From positions 18,794,698-18,811,697 of the forward strand of contig CM022670.1 of the NCBI GenBank assembly GCA_012295275.1: a DNA stretch of 17,000 bases, written 5' to 3'. The DNA comes from Chrysomallon squamiferum (lineage: Eukaryota; Mollusca; Gastropoda; Neomphalida; Peltospiridae). Below are positions 1 through 9,827 of the stretch, one piece after another. How positions within the stretch are numbered: position 1 is the stretch's first letter; the number at the start of each line of letters is the position of its first letter. The translations under genes and the position numbers were made by a program. The notes beneath the pieces are model-generated. The model saw only the letters and a program-made list of their open reading frames with translations, did no database searches and had not been told where the DNA came from.

Positions 1-84
1 TTTCTTCATCAAGCTTTATCATATTTCTTTTCATTACGTCATTCCTTCTAAAATTCTTCACTAAAAGAGAAGAAAAAAAAGGAA

Positions 85-490
85 TCAATTCCCACGACCA
101 TTGTTTCTTAATACAACCCGTGGAACGCCATAAAAAACAAACTGGGTAGCGCGAAGTCCGTTTGCTTCTGTACTTCTTGGACCCATCATGTTTCCTGCTA
201 AACTGGCAGACTGTTCGTCGAATTTGATGAATCGGAACAATGGCGCTTTTGTTATGTACTTCCCAAATGGATGCTGGTTGGAGTCATCGGAGAACGTTTC
301 TTGCAATTCGTCCACTATCCTTCCATTGACCGCTGTGCGCCACATCGTCCACAGATGTAGGTTTCTCATTGGATCAAACGTCTTGCTTAAGTTATCTTCC
401 CGTTCCGGAATCTTCTCTTCGAATTTTCTCATTTCGATGAGTTTTTTCGTATCTTTGGTGTTGCCACTGGAAGGTCTGTGAGAAGACATT
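85..490 (-). CDS. Terminal coding exon of an unrecognised protein (3' end of gene)
   Basis: I do not recognise this protein. On the minus strand a pyrimidine run ending in TTTTTTGCAG (intron AG at 492-491) is followed by A and then ATG at 489-487, and the frame stays open for 134 codons to TGA at 87-85. Either this ATG is the start codon, placed one base after a 5' UTR intron, or the exon enters in frame from an upstream coding exon. The sequence is charged at the N-terminus (MSSHRPSSGNTKDTKKLIEM). A compact, mixed-composition middle follows with aromatic residues (LHLWTMWRTAVNGRIVDEL, then HPFGKYITKAPLFRFIKF), and the C-terminus is basic (RVVLRNNGRGN). There is no transmembrane segment, signal peptide or Cys pattern. 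Balanced composition and codon use unlike the AT-rich flanks, plus the good acceptor, argue that it is real. The 3' UTR and poly(A) site lie beyond position 1. Upstream exons were not identified. The overlapping plus-strand frame at 188-481 is a shadow. Confidence 0.6.
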
Positions 491-621
491 CTGCAAAAAA
501 GTAAGTGATATAATACTGTCATCGTCATGTACGTAATTATGTATGAATAATATTCTGTCGATCTTATGTTCATCTGATTAAACTGCAAACCTCACAACAT
601 GCAATTAGATGGATTGGTATG

Positions 622-623
<2 letters not shown>

Positions 624-689
<66 letters not shown>
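624..689. repeat. (TG)33 microsatellite
   Basis: An uninterrupted TG array of 66 bases. It lies about 130 bp upstream (on the minus strand) of the splice acceptor of the left gene, so it would sit in that gene's last intron or its promoter. Alternating purine-pyrimidine arrays of this length can adopt Z-DNA. Perfect purity suggests it is young or polymorphic. Confidence 0.97.
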
Positions 690-690
<1 letters not shown>

Positions 691-1099
691 TTAAATAGGT
701 AGATGAACGAGTATTTATGATGGTTTAGGTGTGAGGGAAATGAGGGAAGGCCAGATGGAATGCTGGGTGATTTCATGGATTGATGGGTTGACTTTTGAGA
801 TACGTAAATGGATATTAAAGTTATGAGTTATTTTATATTAAGAATATTATTATTCAACGTTTCAATGCTTACTTCAAATATGGTAAGTTAACCTTGCCAA
901 GTTTTATCTAATTCATTTTTTCTTTCGTTATTATTATTATTATTACTGCCTCGTCATATCAAATCAGAACTTTAAATCAACCAGAGGCAAAGGTATTGAA
1001 ACAACACGTTTTAATAATAGTCTTAAAAGTAGGTAGCAACAACTGAATGAATCTATGCAATAAAGTGGCGAAGGCTTCATAATAAAGTCGGCCTATTCC

Positions 1100-1120
1100 T
1101 TTTTTTTTTTTTTTTTTTTT
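1100..1120. repeat. Poly(T) run, 21 bases
   Basis: A pure T run, which reads as poly(A) on the minus strand. It could be the tail of a minus-strand retroposon, but the adjoining sequence shows no recognisable SINE/LINE body and no target-site duplication was found, so it is listed only as a homopolymer. Confidence 0.9.
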
Positions 1121-2314
1121 CAATGACAGAGCAATTTCTTTATGTTGCAATGTTTTGTTACATGAATACACAATATTAGATTGAAACACATGTACTTGGC
1201 TTGGTGTGATCCAGACGGTGATGAGATTTTCATACGTTTAAGTTTTTCTAATTAATTTAGCTGTAGGGCTTTAGATCAGATGAAGAAAACTGACATGAGG
1301 CAGAACTAATTATCTTTTGTGCCCCATTGAGCAATTTCCTGTTCCACCCTGTTTCTCATCAGTAAATAAAGTGTATTTAAGATCATCTTTGCTGCTAATT
1401 AAAAAGTAATCTGATGCAAGACAGCAGCGGTTTTCTGTCTGTTGTTCTTAAGAATAATTATGTATAATAGCAGATTAAATATGTACTGAATGCAATAAAG
1501 CCTACTTCCTTGCTTGACAAAATGCTCGGGGATGACATTGTTAATTTTTTAACTGTTACTGTTTCATATCTGATTTAGAGAAATAACAACACATTCTCAT
1601 GGTATTAGAAAAAGAAATAAAAATACTTTTTAAGAACTAATTTGGAACAGGAGATTGCCAGTGTAAACAATGAGGAGAAATAATCCTTCGAACTGTCACA
1701 CCTTCAGCCTCAGACTACCGTCCCGGACCCCAAGAACATTAAAAACAGCTAGAAACACTCAACTTACAAAGGTCTGTCAGCGCTGATAAATAAGACTTTG
1801 TTATTGTGTACTAAGGGTCTTAGCGATTCTGGTATTCTGTTTAAGAAATATTCTTTTCCGTATCTTCACTAAACACCTGACTGATACACCTTTTTGGATC
1901 ATAACAATTATATCTTTGTTACTTGGGTGGAAAAAACAAATCGCATTAATAGTTTTAAACCAATACCTTTCTGTCAAATGTTTTTTATTTATTTTTTATT
2001 ATCTTTATACAAGCAATATGTAATTCATGATTATTTGTTTTTGACCACATTGACAGATTTGTCATATGTTTAGTACATTCATATTTTGTCTTTCTTTCTT
2101 TCTTTTAATTACTTTTTATTTTATTTTTGTTTATTCGTTATAAACTACATATATATATTCCAAATATTTGGTTAGCTCTTCATTACACTGGCGGATATCA
2201 TACTTCACGAAGTACAAAATATATTTGAATTATTTGTTCACCCCACAAATAACAGTTAAATAGCATTTTGCTAGATGAATCGCTACGACTTTATTACCCA
2301 TTCATGTAACCAGA

Positions 2315-2400
2315 ACATAATTAGTTCAATGGTAGGAATGGTGTTTGAGGAGCGACCAGTTTTTGAATCAGCCTCTCTGGAATAGGTTTGGCCAGCGATC
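2315..2400 (+). repeat. Possible decayed tRNA-derived SINE head
   Basis: Positions 2322-2332 (TAGTTCAATGG) match the pol III A-box consensus TRGYNNARNNG exactly and resemble the D-arm of tRNAs such as tRNA-Gly. About 38 bp downstream, near 2360-2370, TTTTTGAATCA is a weak B-box-like match (about 7 of 11 positions). The segment to about 2400 is less AT-rich than its surroundings. No intact tRNA cloverleaf can be drawn and no poly(A) or target-site duplication was found, so an old tRNA-derived SINE is possible but unproven. Confidence 0.25.
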
Positions 2401-2595
2401 CACCACATTATATAACGGATTTTAAATATTATAATTATGTTAAAAAACTGTTAATAAAATGTAAGGATGAAAAATAAAATATCCACTGATTCAGCAATTC
2501 GGCTACATTTCTTTGCTACACAGATTATCGGCTAACTTCAGCAATGATCCGTGATTTATAATCTGCAAATAATATCTTTTTGACGTTTTAGATTA

Positions 2596-2669
2596 CTTTC
2601 TTTCTTTTCTTTTTTCTTTCTTTCTTCCTTTCATTTCTTTTCTTTTCTTTTCTTTCTTTCTTTCTTTTT
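2596..2669. repeat. CTTT/CTTTT-rich pyrimidine tract
   Basis: An imperfect mixture of TTTC, TTTTC and TTCC units over about 75 bases, nearly all pyrimidine on the plus strand. It has no open coding content and is best read as a degenerate tetra/pentanucleotide microsatellite. Confidence 0.85.
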
Positions 2670-2990
2670 AATTAACGCCATTTGGTATAGAACCAGCAAA
2701 ATTATTTTAACATTTAGATGAAAGTATTTATTTATTTCTGAATGTCGTTGTTTGCGTTATGTTAAAGACCTTGATGGAAAGATAAGTGACCAAAATAAAT
2801 GCCCACCAACAAGTTCTATACCACAGTAGCACAGTTAATAAACAAGTTCATAAATAAATAAACCGATGAACCTTCTGAAACATTCAAAGTAACATCGATC
2901 CAGAAGCCAAACATTTATCAGTTATATAAATTAAAAGGTATTTTAACAGAAAAAAACCCACCTATATATCCTAATAAATATTTTTTTAAA

Positions 2991-3024
2991 TTATTTTTAT
3001 TATTATTTTTATTATTATTATTAT
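2991..3024. repeat. (ATT)n tract
   Basis: An imperfect ATT trinucleotide array. The minus-strand frame at 2918-3118, which reads as Asn/Lys runs, is a product of this tract and not a gene. Confidence 0.8.
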
Positions 3025-3220
3025 CATTTGCTGAGGTGAATTCATGCTGGCAGTGGAGAAAAGCTAACAACAAAAATATCTGCGTAACAATATGAGCAAA
3101 GTTCTCCAAGGTTTTCATTTAATATAAGCTTACAGAAACGACGGAAGACAGCGACACGCGCTAATAGTTTTCAATGATTTCAAAACAGGCTCAGCTTTGA
3201 AGCATATTTTAGTTATAAAG

Positions 3221-3223
<3 letters not shown>

Positions 3224-3253
<30 letters not shown>
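3224..3253. repeat. (TA)15 microsatellite
   Basis: An uninterrupted 30-base TA array, self-complementary and able to extrude as a hairpin. It lies 50 bp before the long TC array. Confidence 0.95.
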
Positions 3254-3254
<1 letters not shown>

Positions 3255-3299
3255 GAAGACAAAAACATTCAAATGCAAATGTACCCTAAATACGTTCAT

Positions 3300-4379
<1,080 letters not shown>

Positions 4380-4915
4380 GACAGTGCATTTTAAAATAAA
4401 AATAAACATTTCTTTCTTTTTAAGTTTTTTGTATACCATCAAAACAAATCAAAAAGAAAGTACGAATTAGCTGTAAATCAGTGTACTTATTAGAATGAGG
4501 CTTAACTCCAACAGCTCATAATACCACGGTGAATGTTCGACTTAAGTACATTTCTGTGCATTATATAGAGTTCACCTGAACTTGAAAACATTATATTTTA
4601 ATGATATGTAACATTATAACTATTAAACTCTTCAAAAACAATGATTATAAATATATTTTAAAAATAAATGATACAATAAGTAAATCGCGGAAAATAAGTT
4701 ATTTTTAGTTGTGTCTGTTTCAGAGCGATGATAGTCTTAATAAAAAATTATTCTAAAGTTTGGATTACGTGCAGAATTTATGCATAATTCCACCCGAACG
4801 CACTCTATTTAATTATCTAATTTTATTGTTAATAAATAGGTTTTTGACTCTGCTTTCAATCCACAAATTACAACCCTTTCGTGATGGCAATCCTTTGAGC
4901 TTTTCTTTTTGCTCC

Positions 4916-4921
<6 letters not shown>

Positions 4922-4957
<36 letters not shown>
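4922..4957. repeat. (ATT)12 microsatellite
   Basis: A pure trinucleotide array following a T-rich lead-in. It makes a Leu run in one frame. Confidence 0.93.
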
Positions 4958-5810
4958 GTTAAGTAATATGTATAATTATTATGATAGTGATGATAATATT
5001 AAGAATGACTAAATAAATGTATGTCGAATAAAATCAGACAAAAATAAATACCTGTTAAGTAAAATATTTTCAGAAGGTACCTCGTGAATTGTCTATCTTA
5101 CAAACACGGCGACGTGTACGATGAAATTTCCTCGCTCAGATAAACACACACAACAAACTATTTACATCCACTCGCTGGAAATACACAGTCACCTTGCATA
5201 TTTGGAGATTTTTCGTTGCTGTTGATTACGTACTGTTTTTTAAAATCAGTTTTCGAAAGGTCTTTAAATCACACGAGAATCTGGTAAAATTTTCGACACG
5301 TTTTCCACATAAACAGCAACCGACAGCAATGTACCCATTTATGATTATCCGTGTAGCTGATATAACCATTCACTGGAAAGAAATTGAACGGGTGAATACC
5401 TCGCTAAGAAGGCCGTCTCTGTCGCGTTGCACATTCAAAAGACTGCTTATTTACCAAACCCAAACAGGTCATATCTGACCCGGCAGACCAAGAGTTGTAT
5501 TTGATCTCAAACTTTTGTTATTGTATACAGTCTGAAATTACACACACTTAAAATATTCTCACGATAAATAGACTGAAAAAAGAAAAAGAAATAAATGTAA
5601 CAGTGTTATAATAATATTTTTGTTAAGATGACTGAAATTTCTTCTCGTGTTATAGATCACATCTCGTTATTTTAGTTTTTGTAACAATATACATGTACAT
5701 GTCGTCTTTTATCATTTCCTTGCCACGATGCTGAGAGCAAAACGTGTATGTGAAACTGCATAAAATAAGGAATGGATTGTTTTTTTAAATGAAAAAGAAT
5801 AGCAAATTAT

Positions 5811-5880
5811 AGACAGACAAATAGATAGACAGACAGACAGACAGTAAGATAGACGATAGAAAGATAGTTAAACCGATAGC
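5811..5880. repeat. Mixed GACA/GATA tetranucleotide repeat
   Basis: Blocks of AGAC and AGAT units with point changes, including a run of at least four GACA copies. It decays downstream into looser TAGATGA-like sequence up to about 5935. Confidence 0.85.
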
Positions 5881-7235
5881 TACCTATAAAATAGATGACT
5901 AGATGGTTAGATGCACGGATAAATGATAGGGATAAAAAGGGAATTGGCATAATCTTAGTAATGAGTCCAGAAATATAAACAAAATCTCTCAAAAATTTTG
6001 TCATCTTAATGATGACATTATAATCGCTCACTCTCGGCGTGTCCAGTAACAAATGAAATATGTACGTGCTCACGCCTGACGTTATTTGCCTGTGATCGTG
6101 GGATAACTAAAAAAAACATTGTATCTATAGATATATATCAGTCGTTGTTATGGTTGATGTTTGCCAGTCTTGTTATAGCTGTTGTGTCGATATACAACTG
6201 CTGTTTAAACACTGATTTTCTTTTCTTTTTTATGTAACATTCTGAACACATACTGACTCACTGTATTTAAATAAGATAGATATTTGCCTATAAAACTGCA
6301 AAAGAGGTCCGCGGACAAATGAGATTTTATGAAAGTCTTGGGTATACAGTGGGCGTTATCCGAGAAATAACCTTTTGTCTGTATGACGTAATGACTGCAC
6401 CCATCTTTGAACGACTGTGACGAAAAGGGTATTTAACCCATTCAAGATAAGCACTGTTACGGTATTTATTATATTCAACAGCAATTCGCTCTCGTAGAAA
6501 CATAAAGACAGACATATTCACAGAAGCTAATAATGAAATGCTTTTTGTATCTAATGCATATATGTCTGTATGTATCAATCTTTATACATATATATGCGTA
6601 TGTATGGTTGAATATCTATTTATCTGCATGTGTCTATGTTTCTCTGTCTAGCTACCTAATTGTCTATATCTAGCATTCTACAATCTGCCCACCCACCACT
6701 CTCTCTCTCCCCATATCTCTTTTCTATATTTTTAGATAAACTTATGCAGACAAACGTGAATCTGTTTACGCCTCTATGAATATATATTTGTCTTGGTGTG
6801 TAGATATAAATTTGTATGGGTGTATTTATAATTTAAAGAGTGGTTATACTGCTAATTATAATATATGTGTTTTAATGCGTTTGTAATCACATTAGTAAAT
6901 CATGTAATTTACCGATAATCAAGGAGATTTTTTTTATTATCGTTTTTTTTAAAAATCTTCTATTTGTTTGGTACATACATAAACGTTGCTGGATTTGTTT
7001 GAATTTTTAATTCTTTTGGAGAAGGAAGGGTATGGTTTATTTTAAACAGCTATTTCAGTATTTTGGGTACACGAATTAAGCACAAAAATTACAATCTATT
7101 TACTATGTAAATTCAAAAATGTTAATAATAAAAATATTTAGTAAAGATAATTAATTACGAAATGTTAATAAATAACAATTGTGATAATAATATTCATGAT
7201 AATAACATAACAAATATCATACAAATAATTTAATC

Positions 7236-7323
7236 GTGTCTGTTTCAGAATAAATATATAAACAAAATGATGTAAAGATATTTCTATATTTTATCCATCA
7301 AGCAACTTAGACGAAACAGACAC
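7236..7323. repeat. Short inverted repeat (11-bp arms) around an AT-rich loop
   Basis: GTGTCTGTTTC at 7236-7246 is repeated as its reverse complement GAAACAGACAC at 7313-7323, 66 bp apart. The same 11-mer, extended to 14 shared bases (GTGTCTGTTTCAGA), recurs in direct orientation at 4711-4724. This could be a small MITE or a fragment of a dispersed repeat. The arms are short and no target-site duplication was identified. Confidence 0.4.
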
Positions 7324-7719
7324 AAAAGCAAAATAGTAACTGATAAAAAAAATGTAATAATAATAAAAAAATGTTTACACCAAACAACCCGCGAAAATGT
7401 TATCATATATATAACAGAATCGTGATCGCTTTAAAATAAATGTCACGAATAATAAAAGAATTTGTGAAACGGCAACGTACTGCTCGGAGAGTATTGTGAT
7501 AATTGTAACAACAGATTATAACACCTAAGAATAATTCACGTCAAACCTGTTCTCTGTTTATATAATGTATTATAACAGCATGTGGTTACATTAAGAACAA
7601 GCACTTGAGAGTAACCTGGTTTGAGGCAGACATTGTTATTGACTAGAATATAGTCTCGTATGGACCATTGGTTTCAGTGATATTTTTAAATTAGTTACAG
7701 GCGCTTAATTTTAATTGTT

Positions 7720-7720
<1 letters not shown>

Positions 7721-7778
<58 letters not shown>

Positions 7779-7790
7779 GATGATGATGGT
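7721..7790. repeat. (AAT)n-(GAT)n compound microsatellite
   Basis: About 16 AAT units (7721-7769) pass into GAT units (7770-7788). The array ends within five bases of the left boundary of the MITE at 7795. Confidence 0.95.
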
Positions 7791-7794
7791 AGTA

Positions 7795-8138
7795 CAGGTG
7801 TACCGGACCAATTATCAGGACTCCCTGAGGCCTGAGGCATTCCGGATTTCTGGATTTTCCGGTTTTCTGGTACCAAGGCATCTAAATCGGTAAATAATTA
7901 GGCATAAACATTTTAAAATTAAAAACATAAGGAAAATTGACGATACACAACTCTGGCGACTCGACACGTAAACAATGTGGCGAGTGAATGAACACCACGC
8001 GCCTTGAAAGAGTAGTTCCGGTCTGGTGAAGACAACACCCTTGCGCGCGAACTTTGAAAATAGCGTCGGGAAAGAACTTCCGTTTTTTGTTTTGATCTTT
8101 CCTGATTTCAGGACGCCGGATAATTGGTCCGGTACCTG
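7795..8138. mobile_element. Tigger/pogo-like MITE, 344 bp, with TA target-site duplications
   Basis: The left end reads CAGGTGTACCGGACCAATTA and the reverse complement of the right end reads CAGGTACCGGACCAATTATC, so the arms match apart from a 2-base insertion on the left. Similarity extends to about 31 bp with a few mismatches. TA dinucleotides flank both sides (7793-7794 and 8139-8140). Termini starting with CAG, a subterminal ATTATCCGG-type motif and a TA duplication are typical of the pogo/Tigger branch of Tc1/mariner elements. The 344 bp cannot encode a transposase, so this is a non-autonomous copy mobilised in trans. The interior is GC-richer than its surroundings and carries CCGGATT-type subrepeats near the left end. 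The minus-strand frames crossing it (61, 113 and 92 residues) are artefacts of this GC shift. Confidence 0.82.
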
Positions 8139-8140
8139 TA

Positions 8141-8284
8141 ATACCAATAAGAACAACCATAATTAGTAGCAGTAGTAGTAATAGTTTTAAGTGCAGTAGC
8201 CTAGTAATAGTAGCAGTAATAGTAGAAGCAGTGGCAGTAGTAATTGTAGTAATTGTAGTATCAATGTCTGTAGTTGTAGTAATA
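8141..8284. repeat. Degenerate (AGT)n trinucleotide tract
   Basis: Imperfect AGT/GTA units with AGC and ATT variants run from about 8164 to 8284, immediately after the MITE. With the AAT/GAT array on the other side, the MITE is bracketed by trinucleotide arrays. Confidence 0.8.
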
Positions 8285-9640
8285 AGAGCAAAAGGTTAGT
8301 TCGGTTAACGGGGCGGAGGCGGCCCTGCTTTAGTAATGCATTGTTCTTTTTCATGGGTGGGGAATGTAAATTTTTGATTATGCAACAACATGTTGAGAAA
8401 TATTTGACTAACGAACTGTTTCCTTTTTCTTCACAAATTCATTTAAAACATTGCAAACCTTCCTTGATAAATAATAATAAAAATAATATATAACATACAT
8501 TTTAAAAATAGGGTAATAAGGTGTAAATATAAATAGAATAAAATGTAACGTGTTTGCATTTTGCCAGATCACGTTCGTACTTGACAAATGCACATATGTA
8601 ACCTGATAATTGTGGTTGCGATAGTAAAACACGGTCGTTCATCAAAGATATACCGAAGTATTTATTACTGAGTTATTCGTTTTTAATTAGTACGTCTATT
8701 TCATTTATAATTAGCTGGATAGAAAATGTATAAATAAATTTTAAAATTTGTTTTAAAAAGTAATCGTGTATTATGAACTAATTAAATCTGACAGCAGATT
8801 GAGGTGCGAGTCAAAAAATAATTTTACCCACAACTACTTAGCACATTTATTTACACATATTCCATTTTCCAAAGGTTATTTTTATATATATTAATTTTTT
8901 TTTTTTTTTTTTTTGAAAAATGATACTTTGTTCATTTTTATTGTGCTTAAAAATCTTTTGTTCAATCTCTGTTTCTGAATAGTTATTTACAAAACAGGTT
9001 TTATCTATAATAGTTTAATGCTCTAGCAGTAAAGATGCAATTTACAAAGAAATCACAGAATTGTAGACTGTTGCTGGTGAGTATGTTGTTGATCACTCAC
9101 TATAACGTATAAGCTAATACTGCTGAAAATCGGTTATGAACAATGTAGCGAAAGTTGAATTTGTATACGATATTAGTACATCGTATTCTCTTTATTCATT
9201 AATATTTATAATCGGTTTTGTTTCTTTTGAGATAAGAGACGTAATTATCAAAATTCAGACACCAGTGAGTGACCATCTAAGAATCTTAATAAGTTAATTT
9301 CAATGTGTCGTTAGTAGAGGTGGCCCGTTATTCAAGACAGTATTGAGTATAATGAGTATTGAATATAAATATTAATATTCATTAATCATTGATAGTCAAA
9401 TTATGACAGTTTTATTTTTATAAATTAATTGATCTTATGACAGCAATCATTAATATGAATATAGAGCTTATTATTATAAATATATTTGAATACAACGATT
9501 ATCAAGATATTATTGTTATATACTATATAATTTATAAATTCCTAACTAAAAAACATTTCAAAAAATTGCATTGCACTTCTGTGATGGTTTATTTTTATAC
9601 TGATTTACTCTTTATTTACTTTATAAATATTATTTTTCAG
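8285..9640. other. Non-coding sequence upstream of TOE1
   Basis: No coding exon is supportable. It includes a poly(T) run at 8895-8914 and increasingly AT-rich DNA toward 9640. Any TOE1 promoter or 5' UTR exon should lie here or further upstream, but no TATA box, initiator or CpG-dense block can be assigned with confidence. The plus-strand frame at 9437-9745 is overlapped in another frame by the real TOE1 start and shows no independent coding evidence. Confidence 0.5.
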
Positions 9641-9710
9641 AGGAAAATTTCCAAACATAAAGAATTTGTTACTCCAGTCAAAGAAGAAAACAAATACACC
9701 CCAGTCAAAG

Positions 9711-9827
9711 ATGACTTCACATTTTCGACATGTTCCTGTTGTTGATGTCCATTCAGACAACTTTAAAGATGTGTGGCCATCATTGACATTAGCCATAAAA
9801 ACAGCTACATTTATAGCCATTGATACT
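9711..9827 (+). CDS. TOE1: TOE1 coding exon 1 (residues 1-39)
   Basis: It encodes MTSHFRH then [18 protein letters not shown], ending at D38-T39, with donor GTAAGT at 9828. A splice acceptor TATTTTTCAG ends at 9640, and 9711 is the first ATG after it (A at -3), so 9641-9710 is most simply 5' UTR. The TOE1 frame is also open from 9641 ([16 protein letters not shown]...), so a longer, lysine-rich N-terminus fed by an upstream exon is possible. Human TOE1 has about 30 residues before VPVVDV against 7 here, which keeps that option open. The catalytic D38 lies two codons before the intron and its partner E40 opens exon 2. Confidence 0.88.

Larger units (their letters stand above)
491..3223. other. 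Non-coding stretch upstream of the left gene
   Basis: No exon can be supported here on either strand. If the minus-strand gene at 85-490 has 5' exons they could lie in this stretch, but no open frame with matching splice sites stands out. The content is AT-rich DNA with a (TG)33 array, a poly(T) run at 1100-1120, a CTTT-rich tract at 2596-2669, an ATT tract near 2991-3024 and a possible decayed tRNA-derived element near 2322. The frames that run through the TG, poly(T) and ATT tracts are repeat translations. Confidence 0.6.

Noticed and set aside
188-481. 97-residue plus-strand frame over the left exon
   Set aside because: It is antisense to the better-supported minus-strand exon at 85-490, which has a splice acceptor and more protein-like composition.
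5194-5478. 94-residue plus-strand frame in a less AT-rich block
   Set aside because: No domain, signal peptide or splice context was recognised; the slightly higher GC content alone explains the open frame.
6327-6578. 83-residue minus-strand frame, and a TA-CAGTGGGCGTTATCCGAG sequence within it resembling a Tigger end
   Set aside because: No matching inverted end was found nearby, and the protein shows no recognisable motif.
7815-8160. Minus-strand frames of 113 and 92 residues
   Set aside because: They lie in the MITE; the GC-richer element gives long open frames in two phases with no transposase motif.
9437-9745. 102-residue plus-strand frame ending just after the TOE1 start
   Set aside because: Upstream of 9641 it is AT-rich intron-like sequence, and after 9711 it overlaps TOE1 in a different frame. 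Only the 9641-9745 portion is kept as a curiosity in the findings.
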